Source: an uncultured Latescibacterota bacterium (GTDB lineage: Bacteria; Latescibacterota; UBA2968; UBA8231). From it: a stretch of 64,000 bases of DNA. The DNA is taken from the NCBI GenBank assembly GCA_958295495.1, contig OY282352.1, positions 2,480,001-2,544,000 on the forward strand, written 5' to 3'. A program made the translations under genes and the position numbers. This document shows, piece after piece, positions 55,552-63,302 of this stretch; position 1 is the first letter of the stretch; each line of letters opens with the position of its first letter. The notes under the pieces were generated by a model. It had not been told where the DNA came from, searched no databases, and was given only the letters and a program-made list of their open reading frames with translations.

Positions 55552-57123
55552 ATGGACCGCCCCCGTTTGATTCACTACAACGACGCGCACCACTTCCACG
55601 CCAAGCGACTCGAGCCACCAGCCAGCCGCCACCTCCTGCACTGGCCAGTAGATGAGGTGTTGGGCACGGGCGTGGATTTGCTAGTTTTGGGATTGGGTTA
55701 TAGCGACGTCTTCTTTCACCAGAGCGAGGTCGGCCGCGTGGTGGGGCAGGGTAAGGAGGTGTGGGAAAACTACATCGACTGGCGGATCATGCGGATGGTC
55801 GAGGTGGCCAAGGAGCTGGGCACTGACCAACTGCGAGCCGTCGTTGAGCGCGGCCGGGAGACGGGGTTGAAGGTGTTTCCCAGCCTCAAGCTCCAGGACT
55901 CTGCCCGCCTGGGACACGAGCGCTCGGGGCGGCTCAAGGAGCAGCGCGGGGTCGCGGTGTGCATTGGCGACGCGGGCCGAGCCGAATGGTGTTACGACTA
56001 CGCGCAAGAGGCGGTGCAGGAGGACAAGCTGGCCATCATTGGGGAGGTGTTAGAAGGCTACCGAGCCGATGGGCTGGAACTGGATTTTTGCTTTGACAAC
56101 TTCTATTTCAAACGGGATGAAATCCAAAAAAACGCGCCGCTGATGACCGAGTTCGTGGCCAAAGTGCGGGCGTTGGCCGAGGAAATTGGCGTGCGGCAGG
56201 GCCGCAAAATTCCCCTGCTGGCGCGGGTGCATCTGCGCGAGAAAGACAACCTCGCGGTGGGACTGGATGTGGAGGCTTGGCTGCGGGCTGGCAGCCTCGA
56301 CTGGGTCGTCGGTCAGGACGAGAACGTGCTGGTTGATCCGGGCATTCGGGCACCGTGGCTGGCCGAGGTGGCCGAGAATGCTGGCGGCGCGGCGTATTAT
56401 CGGCCGCCGCGCCGGATCTACGACGAGCGGGTGGGGTTGCCGAGCATTGAGATGTATCGCGCCCTCAGCCAGACTCTCGCTTGGCAGGGCTACGCCGGGA
56501 TGTATCTGGGCTATATGCCGTGGCCTTTTGCCGAGCGCGAGTACCAGATCCTGCGCGAGGTGGCCTATCCCGAGGTACACGCCCGGCGCGACAAGCGCTA
56601 TTTGTTACAGCCACGCGAGGGGGTCATCGGGGAAGAGACTTCTACGCCGGAGCGCCAAGTGCCGGAACAACTCTTGGAGGGCGAGACGGTCGCGCTCGAC
56701 GTTTGGGTGGCCGACGATGTGGAGAGCGCCCGGCGCGACGGCGAGATGCGCCCGGCCATTTTGACGCTGCGCTTGGCCTTTTTCTGCATTGAGGACGACA
56801 TCGAAATGCGCTTTAACGGCCGGGTTTTGTCCCGCGCCGAAGCCGAAATCAGGGACGAGCGTGCCTTGACCATTCCCCTCCAGCTCGCCGGCAGTATGGC
56901 GGTGCAGGCCCCGTTGGGGTTTTCGGCGCACTGGTTCCGCTTTCGCCTAGTGCCGGAGGAGATAAGGCGCGGGGCCAATCGGGTCGAGCTTGAGGTGAAG
57001 AAACTGGAGGTGCGGGCGGGTTTCGCCCGCAGCATTAATGGGGCGGAAATTTTGCTCCGCTACAAGGACTTTGTGCGCCCCGAAGGCTTAGGGCGGGAGC
57101 GGATAGCCCCGCCGGGAGGTTGA
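55552..57123 (+). CDS. Large TIM-barrel glycoside-hydrolase-like protein
   Basis: The 523-residue protein is of uncertain family. The N-terminal 360 residues alternate strands and helices as in a TIM barrel, with acidic segments G-L-E-L-D-F-C-F-D-N-F-Y-F and V-G-Q-D-E-N-V-L-V-D that could bear catalytic carboxylates. The C-terminal 150 residues form a beta-rich domain (L-T-L-R-L-A-F-F-C-I-E-D-D-I-E-M-R-F-N-G). Some resemblance to hydrolase-like proteins of polysaccharide loci is seen, but no firm assignment is possible. The final 115 bases of the gene are duplicated at 60371-60486. The gene is thus the left target of the insert, yet its reading frame is intact to the natural stop. Confidence 0.65.
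   Translation: MDRPRLIHYNDAHHFHAKRLEPPASRHLLHWPVDEVLGTGVDLLVLGLGYSDVFFHQSEVGRVVGQGKEVWENYIDWRIMRMVEVAKELGTDQLRAVVERGRETGLKVFPSLKLQDSARLGHERSGRLKEQRGVAVCIGDAGRAEWCYDYAQEAVQEDKLAIIGEVLEGYRADGLELDFCFDNFYFKRDEIQKNAPLMTEFVAKVRALAEEIGVRQGRKIPLLARVHLREKDNLAVGLDVEAWLRAGSLDWVVGQDENVLVDPGIRAPWLAEVAENAGGAAYYRPPRRIYDERVGLPSIEMYRALSQTLAWQGYAGMYLGYMPWPFAEREYQILREVAYPEVHARRDKRYLLQPREGVIGEETSTPERQVPEQLLEGETVALDVWVADDVESARRDGEMRPAILTLRLAFFCIEDDIEMRFNGRVLSRAEAEIRDERALTIPLQLAGSMAVQAPLGFSAHWFRFRLVPEEIRRGANRVELEVKKLEVRAGFARSINGAEILLRYKDFVRPEGLGRERIAPPGG
57008..57123 (+). repeat. 116-bp direct repeat, left copy
   Basis: This stretch, the 3' end of the upstream gene including its stop codon, is repeated at 60371-60486 with two substitutions. 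It begins with a small palindrome (GCGGGCG, spacer, CGCCCGC, 57012-57029) and ends with a purine-rich GGGAGGT. Confidence 0.95.
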
Positions 57124-57243
57124 ACCCTGAAAATCCCAAAATCCCTACGCGAACAGTGAGGTGATTGTACCTCAGACCGAGTTCCTTGAAAAAGCACTCA
57201 GCGAGGTTTGTAAACTGCCGCCTGCAAGCAAGGCGGGATACTA

Positions 57244-57414
57244 TTGCGAGTGTCATTTTCGCAGAAATCGCAGATAAACGATGATGGGATCGTGGGTTTG
57301 CTGCCCCGCAGGATAAACGCGCCCAACTTGCCCAAAAAGTTCGCATGGATATTGGAGAAGAGAAGGGAATCTGACAGCAATGGTGTGATTGACAACATTG
57401 CTGGAGGGTGGTAG
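57244..57414 (+). CDS. Possible small ORF ahead of ATPase
   Basis: A TTG- or GTG-initiated frame of about 56 codons reads V-S-F-S-Q-K-S-Q-I-N-D-D-G-I-V-G-L-L, then P-R-R-I-N-A-P-N-L-P-K-K-F-A-W-I-L-E-K-R-R-E-S-D. Its composition looks protein-like. No good Shine-Dalgarno is visible. It may be a fragment of a lost upstream gene of the cargo. I do not recognise it. Confidence 0.3.
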   Translation: MRVSFSQKSQINDDGIVGLLPRRINAPNLPKKFAWILEKRRESDSNGVIDNIAGGW

Positions 57415-57415
57415 T

Positions 57416-57532
57416 TTGAAAGGAAATTACCGTGGGAAAAAGAAACGCCGTGCAACATCGAAAAGACACCTAAACTCCGATACAAATAGATTGGAGGCTA
57501 ATCATGGGAATTTCAACCGATCTCACATTTGA
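57416..57532 (+). CDS. Possible short basic leader peptide
   Basis: A TTG at 57416 with GGAGGG 7 nt upstream opens a 38-codon frame, very basic (K-G-N-Y-R-G-K-K-K-R-R-A-T-S-K-R-H), that overlaps the ATPase start by 29 nt. It could be a leader or coupling ORF, or a fortuitous frame. Low confidence. Confidence 0.25.
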   Translation: MKGNYRGKKKRRATSKRHLNSDTNRLEANHGNFNRSHI

Positions 57533-58664
57533 GGTCAACAACTTAGGTAGCGTCGGGCAGGGCAGTTTTACCCATAAGCCGCTCACTATTTTTTGTGGAC
57601 CGAATAATAGCGGAAAGACTTGGACGTTGTATTCGCTGTATCATTTTTATCAGCATTTACAGTTCATAAAAAGAGTTGAAAAACGGCGAGCGAAGGATAT
57701 GGGTTTAGACGAATTCAATAAACGAACCTCTTCTACTCTCGAAAGATCTTTTAACACTTCATCAGAACAGTTCAAGACAGCAAGGTTTCACCTTACCCTC
57801 AAAGAGGAGAAGGATTGGCATTGTGTGATTGATTCAGTGGATGATGTGGATATTTTTCTGATGCCCGCAGAACGGAACGGCCTACACTTGTTTTTTCGCG
57901 AACTGAGTACAAAGCGCACTGCCCTGTTACATCACGCGTCAAGGGATAATATCGATATCAACGAGTTGTTGCGCGACGTAGTGCGCTCACGTTATGCCAT
58001 TCCCATTGCCAAGTACATCGACTGGCTCAACGAACTCACGGATAAAGTTGAGTTGAAGTCAGAGGGCTTCCGTCTTTATGCCGACTGTCTAAAAAAGAGT
58101 ATAGCCGGCGGCGCGTACAAAGTTAATGCCCAAACTGGCAGAATCGCGTTCAAACCCTATCAGTATAAGAAGGGTGGCAGAAAAACCACGGCAATGGGGT
58201 TACACACGACCTCAAGCACAGTCAAAAGCCTGTTCGGCCTCTGGTTCTACTTGGAACATCAAGCGCGTACAGGGAGCATACTGATGATTGATGAGCCGGA
58301 ACTGAACATTCATCCGGACAACCAACGCAAAATTGCTCGACTGCTGGCGAGGCTGGTTAATGCTGGACTTCGCGTCATAATTAGTACGCACAGCGACTAT
58401 ATCGTCCGCGAGATCAATTCTTTGATTATGCTTAATCGAGATAAGAGCGGGAAGTTACGCAGAAAGCATCGTTATAGTGAAGACGAGGTTTTAAGACCCG
58501 AGCAGGTCGGTGCCTATCTATTTGATAAACATGTCATTGAGCCGTTTGCAATTGCGCCGGAAGACGGTATTTATGCGACCACTTTTAACGAGGTCATCGA
58601 CGATATGAATAAGACGAACAACGACATTTACTATAGCTTACAGGAACAGGAAGATGAGCGTTGA
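57504..58664 (+). CDS. AAA ATPase of candidate two-gene defence module
   Basis: The 386-residue protein starts at the ATG at 57504 with a TTGGAGG Shine-Dalgarno. Walker A is G-P-N-N-S-G-K-T (residues 32-39), Walker B I-L-M-I-D-E-P-E (259-266), followed by L-N-I-H-P-D and I-I-S-T-H-S-D-Y (292-299). These are the marks of AAA_21/OLD/SMC-like ATPases such as those in Septu, Gabija-like and retron-linked defence systems. The central region is helical. Its 3' end overlaps the next gene by 11 nt, so the partner is made in fixed ratio. It is not closely similar to RloA at 45951-47318; Walker A and insertion differ. The specific family is not recognised. Confidence 0.85.
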   Translation: MGISTDLTFEVNNLGSVGQGSFTHKPLTIFCGPNNSGKTWTLYSLYHFYQHLQFIKRVEKRRAKDMGLDEFNKRTSSTLERSFNTSSEQFKTARFHLTLKEEKDWHCVIDSVDDVDIFLMPAERNGLHLFFRELSTKRTALLHHASRDNIDINELLRDVVRSRYAIPIAKYIDWLNELTDKVELKSEGFRLYADCLKKSIAGGAYKVNAQTGRIAFKPYQYKKGGRKTTAMGLHTTSSTVKSLFGLWFYLEHQARTGSILMIDEPELNIHPDNQRKIARLLARLVNAGLRVIISTHSDYIVREINSLIMLNRDKSGKLRRKHRYSEDEVLRPEQVGAYLFDKHVIEPFAIAPEDGIYATTFNEVIDDMNKTNNDIYYSLQEQEDER

Positions 58665-58952
58665 AATAGTTGGACTCATCAAAAAGACCATACATGCTGA
58701 CTACCGTTTGAATAGAGATAAACGCGATTGGTTGCTTGATGACAATGTAAAATTGCGTCCTCCAGATCGCCACTCTTTTGGCTTTTCTCTGGACAACTCA
58801 TGCCGGCCGCCTTTTGCGTTTTTCAGTGGTAAACCTCCCGAGCATATCGCTAAAATGTGTGATGCTTTCATCGCTCTATCTTATGACGATGCAACGTATA
58901 TATTTATTATTGAGCAGAAGACAGCAAACTCAGGGGATTATAAAAGTCAGCT

Positions 58953-60017
58953 CTAAGTACACGACAGTAAAATGTGTTGATATTGTCGGTCGCGTTTAGG
59001 TTGGTCTCGTGCTTGGTGTATGATTTGTGTGAGTTGGTCTAATCCTTTTCGAAAGAGGCTTATGGCTGGTCGTCCATGTTTTTTTATGGGGATGGGTTTT
59101 CTCTGATGCAACCGCCGTCCTACCAACAGCGCCCATAGGAGCGTCCATGCCAGCAGCCCCAGCAGTAGGTGCAAGCGTTGGGGGTGGGTCAAATGGGTGT
59201 CTTCGAGGTTAAATCCTCTCGATTTCAAACAAGCAAACGTCGTTTCAATAGCCCAGCGTTGTCCATAGACGGCCAGCACCTGCTTGAGGTCAGTTCGGTT
59301 GGTGATGAGTAGGATGCGCTCGCCGCGGATGGGGCGGTGACACACCAAATTCAGGGTCAAGCCGTCATAGAGGGTGGTCTGTGGGTAGGATCGGGTCGTA
59401 CCTCTCGGCATCCGTTCATTAAAAGTAGCCCCATAGCGCCGCCGACCGTCGTTGAGTATGAGCGATGTATTGCCGCGTAGGCGGATGACAAAATCGACCT
59501 GCTGCTCCAGCAAAAAGGCGAACCACGCTCGACCGATAAACTCGCGATCGGCGACTAAACAGCATACGCGGGGATCAAGGTAGGCCAATACCTTCGTCAG
59601 GAGACGCTTGCGCTCTGAGGTGTTGGAGGTACCCGGCTTTTGCAACGACTGATATACCAACGGAATCGAGACCCCCTGATAGACTAAGCCGACACACAAC
59701 ACATTCTGATCGGTGCGCCCCAATCGCCAATGGGTGCGATCCATAACTAAGAGTTGTTGTTGGCCGGGGCGAACGACCTTGGATACAATCAACTGGGTAA
59801 ACACCGACGGCGAAACAGCACTACTGAAAAAACGCTGGAGACGGCGATAGTGACTGTCAATCTGGGCCATCCCCGAAAGGCTACACGCGAGTTTTTTCAT
59901 ATTGACCGAACGCACTTGAATCAGCGCACACACCAAGCGACTGATCAGGTCGATACGGTGGCGCGTGAGGGATACCGACCCTTGCGTGAGGGCTTTCTTT
60001 AGCGTATGAATAAGCAC
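58953..60017 (-). CDS. IS4-family transposase
   Basis: The 354-residue protein is read from the GTG at 60017 (V-L-I-H-T-L-K-K-A-L), preceded by an AGGAG Shine-Dalgarno. The frame is open upstream to 60092, but without a ribosome site. The DDE residues fit IS4: Asp in V-M-D-R-T-H-W, Asp in V-A-D-R-E-F-I-G, and the Y-(2)-R-(3)-E-(6)-K signature as Y-G-Q-R-W-A-I-E-T-T-F-A-C-L-K, followed by S-R-G-F-N-L-E-D-T-H. It catalyses cut-and-paste movement through hairpin intermediates in this family. No frameshift is seen, so it should be functional. Confidence 0.93.
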   Translation of the reverse strand: MLIHTLKKALTQGSVSLTRHRIDLISRLVCALIQVRSVNMKKLACSLSGMAQIDSHYRRLQRFFSSAVSPSVFTQLIVSKVVRPGQQQLLVMDRTHWRLGRTDQNVLCVGLVYQGVSIPLVYQSLQKPGTSNTSERKRLLTKVLAYLDPRVCCLVADREFIGRAWFAFLLEQQVDFVIRLRGNTSLILNDGRRRYGATFNERMPRGTTRSYPQTTLYDGLTLNLVCHRPIRGERILLITNRTDLKQVLAVYGQRWAIETTFACLKSRGFNLEDTHLTHPQRLHLLLGLLAWTLLWALLVGRRLHQRKPIPIKKHGRPAISLFRKGLDQLTQIIHQARDQPKRDRQYQHILLSCT

Positions 60018-60118
60018 GGTACAGCTCCTGTGTTTAGGATTTAGATGCAATCTTCGGCGATTACAAATAAACCTAAATCGGGGCTGTACCACAACTTAGA
60101 TTACTGTCGTGTACTTAG
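58953..60118 (-). mobile_element. IS4-type insertion sequence, complete
   Basis: The element is 1166 bp long, with perfect 18-bp terminal inverted repeats (CTAAGTACACGACAGTAA at 58953-58970, inverted at 60101-60118) and a 9-bp target duplication. One transposase gene fills it on the minus strand. The transposase stop codon TAG is formed by the first three bases of the terminal repeat itself. The intact ends, frame and target duplication indicate a recent insertion. Confidence 0.95.
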
Positions 60119-60370
60119 AAGTCAGCTAATGAACGGGAAACTGTTTTGTGATTGGTTGGGTGGTTTGTATCGGGCACACAAGCATGATCTTGGTAACTTG
60201 GTTTATATCGGATTGCTCATTTGGCAACCGCGTAGAGAATCTGATAGGGATACAACACAACTACCCGCCAAACCTAAAAAACATCTATTCTTCGATAATT
60301 TTTTTGACATTAAAAATAAAAAGGACATTTATCTGAAGGAACTTATTCGACAGCTTGAGTAAGAACCCAA

Positions 60371-60486
60371 AGGTGCGGGCGGGTTTTGCCCGCAGCATTA
60401 ATGGGGCGGAAATTCTGCTCCGCTACAAGGACTTTGTGCGCCCCGAAGGCTTAGGGCGGGAGCGGATAGCCCCGCCGGGAGGTTGA
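60371..60486 (+). repeat. 116-bp direct repeat, right copy
   Basis: This is the duplicate of 57008-57123 with C to T and T to C changes at two sites. It is followed after one base by the epimerase ATG, and its GGGAGG (60477-60482) is that gene's Shine-Dalgarno. Frames are closed on the plus strand apart from the tail of the copied gene. Confidence 0.95.
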
Positions 60487-60487
60487 G

Positions 60488-61333
60488 ATGCGCGTATTGA
60501 TTACGGGAACCAGCGGTTTTATCGGCCGGGCGTTGGCCGCGGATATGGCGGCGGACCACGAGGTGGTTTGTTTGTCGCGCCAGCCAACGGAGGTCGCGGG
60601 GGTGTCGGTGGTGGTGGGAGATTTTTCGCGGGTGGAGGCTCTGCACCAGTTGGACCGGTGGGACTTCGACGCGCTGGTCCATCTGGGGGCAGTGACGGGC
60701 GCGGGGGCCGAAGCGGAGCTCATACGGGTCAATGTCATGGGGACCTACGGCTTATTGCGCTATTTGATAGATCGGGGTTGCGGCAAATTCGCCTTGGCCT
60801 CGTCGATCGCGGCGGTCGGGATGCAGTCGGTGCATTTTCGGCCGCTCGAACTGCCGATGTCAGATGAGCATCCGTGTTTCGACCGCGATGGCTACGGTTT
60901 TTCCAAGTACATGATGGAGGAGACGACCCGCTATCTGGCGCGGCAGCGGGAGGACTTAGACATCATCAATGTTAGGCTGGCTTCGATTTGGCCCGAGGAC
61001 AGGGTACCTGCGCCACGGCAGCCGGGGCCGGTGGGACAATGGGGGATGGGGGCGATTTCGTGTATGTATTTGAGCGATGCGGTGCGGTGCTTCCGGCTGG
61101 CGGCCGAGAGCGCACACAAGGCGGGGGTGCGGATTTTGAACGCGGTGGGGACGCAAGCCTGTGTGGCCGGTACGGTGCCGGAGTTGATGCGGATTTGGTA
61201 TGGGACGGATGCGGAGGGGATCGACATGGCGCATTATGAGCGGGCGGGGCACGAGCGGGATCCGGTGTATGATATTGCGCGGATTGAAGCGGAGTTGGGA
61301 TTTGTGCCAGCGCGGCGTGTGTTGCCGGAGTGA
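60488..61333 (+). CDS. NAD-dependent epimerase/dehydratase (extended SDR)
   Basis: The 281-residue protein has the Rossmann start M-R-V-L-I-T-G-T-S-G-F-I-G-R (T-G-x-x-G-x-x-G), then V-H-L-G-A-V-T-G-A, A-S-S-I-A-A-V-G and the catalytic pair Y-G-F-S-K (YxxxK). It is likely to modify a nucleotide-sugar or act on a related sugar acid; uronate dehydrogenase-like proteins have a similar size. Its Shine-Dalgarno lies in the right direct repeat, so the insert's right boundary decides its translation. Originally it would have been the third gene of a unit with the Gfo/Idh/MocA and TIM-barrel genes. It is convergent with the sulfatase gene. Confidence 0.92.
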   Translation: MRVLITGTSGFIGRALAADMAADHEVVCLSRQPTEVAGVSVVVGDFSRVEALHQLDRWDFDALVHLGAVTGAGAEAELIRVNVMGTYGLLRYLIDRGCGKFALASSIAAVGMQSVHFRPLELPMSDEHPCFDRDGYGFSKYMMEETTRYLARQREDLDIINVRLASIWPEDRVPAPRQPGPVGQWGMGAISCMYLSDAVRCFRLAAESAHKAGVRILNAVGTQACVAGTVPELMRIWYGTDAEGIDMAHYERAGHERDPVYDIARIEAELGFVPARRVLPE

Positions 61334-61359
61334 ACGCGGGACGCGCCCGTCACCCATTG

Positions 61360-62775
61360 CTATTCCTGCGCGAAAGGTTGGTGCCCCTGAGCGGCTTTGC
61401 TGGTCGCAGGGTCTTCCCAATGTCCGCTCACCGGTCTGAGCTGCCCTTTGCCTGTTACCGCGTAGTTGCGACCGTCGCGCTCGGGCAGCGCGTAGCGTTC
61501 GTACCACGCTTCCAGCCGCTGCTTCAGGTCGCCGATCCGCTCGGCTTGGCTGGGATCACCCGCCAGATTGGCGCGCTCGTCCGGATCGTCGGCTAGGTCG
61601 TAGAGTTCGTGCGGCCCATCTGGATAGCGATGGACGTATTTCCACGCCGCGGTGCGCACCATCCGCGTCGCCCCGTACTCGTCGTAGATGACCACCTCCT
61701 GCCGACCGGTGTCGTCTGCTCCCAACAACAGCGGTAGTGCGCTTTGTCCGGGCAGGTCGAGGTCCTCGGGCAGCGGCAATCCTAGATAGTCGAGCAAGGT
61801 CGGCATAAAGTCGTAGGCGCTGACCATGGCCTCTTGGACGCTCTCCGCAGGTATGCGGCCGGGGTGGCTGACGACGAAGGGCACCTTGATCGAATTCTCG
61901 TACATGTTCGGCGGATAGGTGCCGTTGCCCTTGCCCCAGAAACCGTGGTGCCCGCAGCTAAAGCCATTGTCGCTGGCGAAGACCACTAGCGTGTTCTCGC
62001 GCAGCCCCCTTCCCTCCAGCTTGTCGATGATCCGCCCGATGTCGCGGTCCATGGCTGTCACCGCTGCGAAATAGCCCTTGAGCATCTCGCGGTTGCCCAA
62101 GCAGTTCTCGCTCAGCGGGTGCCTCACTGCCCAAGGGTGGAGCGCCTCCTGCGGACAGGAGTCGAAGGCGCAGTTGTCGTAGGAATTGACGAGCTCCTGC
62201 GGGTGGCCAGTCCACGGACTGTGCGGCGCGGTGTAGTGTACGCCTAGGTAAAAGGGCGCGTCGCCGCTGGCGTACCGATCGATAAACGCCAGTGCGTCGT
62301 CGGTGATCGCCGTGGTCACGTAGCCCGGCTCGGTGATCCGCTCGCCGTCGCGGATCATGGGCGCGTCGTTGTATGGCCCGCCGCCCTGCTGATGCACGTA
62401 CCAATGCGAAAAGCCGTGCTGCGCGAGTTGGCTGTGCCCGAGGTGCCACTTGCCGCTCAGGCCGCAGACCCAGCCGTTTGCAGCGAGGATGTCGGTATAA
62501 GCCACCTCGCCTGCGAGATAAGCGGCTGCGGCCGCGCCGACGTTGCCGTCGCGGATCCAGTCGTGGACCCCGTGCTGCGAAGGGATCCGCCCGGTCAAAA
62601 AGGTCGCACGGCTTGGCGAGCAGACCGGCGTTGCGACGAAGAAATTGTCAAAGCGCATGCCGGTCTGGGCGATGCGGTCAATAGCCGGGGTGCGGATTTC
62701 CGCGTTGCCATAACAGCCAGCGGCCCAAGGGCCTTGGTCGTCGCTGAGGATGAAGACGATGTTGGGTTGATTCAC
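61360..62775 (-). CDS. Type I sulfatase
   Basis: The 471-residue protein starts N-I-V-F-I-L-S-D-D-Q-G-P, the metal-binding start of type I sulfatases, and has the activation motif C-S-P-S-R with Cys52, which is converted to formylglycine by an FGE- or AtsB-type maturase. G-K-W-H-L-G-H, the second conserved motif, is also present, as is A-S-D-N-G-F near residue 270. No signal peptide is apparent, so it may act in the cytoplasm or a longer start may exist. Substrates could be sulfated polysaccharides or choline-sulfate-like esters; none is identifiable. Its upstream neighbour is the PIN-domain gene (14 nt gap). Confidence 0.93.
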   Translation of the reverse strand: MNQPNIVFILSDDQGPWAAGCYGNAEIRTPAIDRIAQTGMRFDNFFVATPVCSPSRATFLTGRIPSQHGVHDWIRDGNVGAAAAAYLAGEVAYTDILAANGWVCGLSGKWHLGHSQLAQHGFSHWYVHQQGGGPYNDAPMIRDGERITEPGYVTTAITDDALAFIDRYASGDAPFYLGVHYTAPHSPWTGHPQELVNSYDNCAFDSCPQEALHPWAVRHPLSENCLGNREMLKGYFAAVTAMDRDIGRIIDKLEGRGLRENTLVVFASDNGFSCGHHGFWGKGNGTYPPNMYENSIKVPFVVSHPGRIPAESVQEAMVSAYDFMPTLLDYLGLPLPEDLDLPGQSALPLLLGADDTGRQEVVIYDEYGATRMVRTAAWKYVHRYPDGPHELYDLADDPDERANLAGDPSQAERIGDLKQRLEAWYERYALPERDGRNYAVTGKGQLRPVSGHWEDPATSKAAQGHQPFAQE

Positions 62776-62789
62776 AATGTATATGGCCT

Positions 62790-63302
62790 TCAGTGCGAGT
62801 CCTGTCGCCAGCGCCCGAGACGCTTGCGGGTCTCCGCCTTGGGCAGCCGGCAGCGCGGGTGAGTGCTGATTGCTTCAAGACCCGCGTATAGCTCATTTGC
62901 GCTGGTAGCGGAAACCTCAAACATCTGGTCTAGCAGCCACAAAACACCGTGACAATCGACATGCTCTTCGTTGGCCAATCTACGCAGCTCACCATCACCC
63001 GTGAGTAAGGTCCAAGTGTTTCTTGCCGCAAGGGCGAGAGCGAAGCTATCCGGTAGCGAAATCAACGGTTGCTTGCTCCGATAGCAAAGGGCACAAGCGA
63101 CGCCGGTACTATCTAGTTCCTCGATCCGTAGGCCGAGCCTGAGCAGATTATCGCCTCCGTGGTTTTTTAGTTCTCGTTCGTACAAAAGGTCCGGGACGGC
63201 AAACTGGAACGGGAGGCGGAAGCAGGTCTCCAGCAATGCCCCGCGCTCGAGATCAATCAGGATGGACGTGTCGGAGACCTGCACCTTCATTGGCTTCATC
63301 AT
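62790..63302 (-). CDS. PIN-domain protein, toxin-like
   Basis: The 170-residue protein starts at 63302, or at 63290 if the later Met is used. PIN-type acidic residues are seen in V-S-D-T-S-I-L-I-D-L-E (first strand), D-S-F-A-L-A-L-A and L-T-G-D-G-E-L-R, the usual arrangement for a metal-dependent RNase fold. Its start overlaps the end of the ImmA/IrrE-type gene by about 50 nt. COG2856-type peptidase genes next to PIN-like genes form putative toxin-antitoxin or immunity modules. The toxin role is inference from this pairing. Confidence 0.77.
   Translation of the reverse strand: MMKPMKVQVSDTSILIDLERGALLETCFRLPFQFAVPDLLYERELKNHGGDNLLRLGLRIEELDSTGVACALCYRSKQPLISLPDSFALALAARNTWTLLTGDGELRRLANEEHVDCHGVLWLLDQMFEVSATSANELYAGLEAISTHPRCRLPKAETRKRLGRWRQDSH

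Larger units (their letters stand above)
58944..60127. repeat. 9-bp target site duplication of the IS
   Basis: AAGTCAGCT occurs at 58944-58952 and 60119-60127, immediately outside both IS ends. Removing one copy with the IS restores the nuclease-like frame exactly. Confidence 0.95.
58654..60362 (+). pseudogene. PD-(D/E)XK-like nuclease partner gene, interrupted by IS
   Basis: Joining 58654-58952 to 60128-60362 (removing the IS and one 9-bp target copy) restores one frame of 177 residues: M-S-V-E-I-V-G-L-I-K-K..., then Y-D-D-A-T-Y-I-F-I-I-E-Q-K-T, then D-Y-K-S-Q-L-M-N-G-K-L-F-C-D-W-L, ending K-E-L-I-R-Q-L-E. The D79-x7-E87-x-K89 spacing followed by a Gln helix matches the core of PD-(D/E)XK nucleases. 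As it stands, translation ends soon after the IS boundary at 58956, leaving 100 residues with the catalytic motif but lacking the C-terminal 77. It is most likely the effector of the adjacent ATPase and now inactive. Confidence 0.75.
57124..60370. mobile_element. Inserted cargo between 116-bp direct repeats
   Basis: The two repeat copies bracket 3247 bp of AT-richer DNA holding two mini-ORFs, an ATPase gene, a nuclease-like gene and an IS. If one repeat copy and the cargo are removed, the upstream gene stop TGA is followed after one base by the epimerase ATG, a normal tight operon junction. No recombinase other than the nested IS transposase is present, and that transposase does not recognise the repeat ends. 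The insert could therefore have come by homologous or illegitimate recombination, or through a recombinase acting in trans. Confidence 0.85.

Noticed and set aside
57008..60486. Composite transposon with the repeats as IS ends
   Set aside because: The repeats contain gene sequence, not IS ends, are direct rather than inverted, and the IS inside has its own ends and target duplication.
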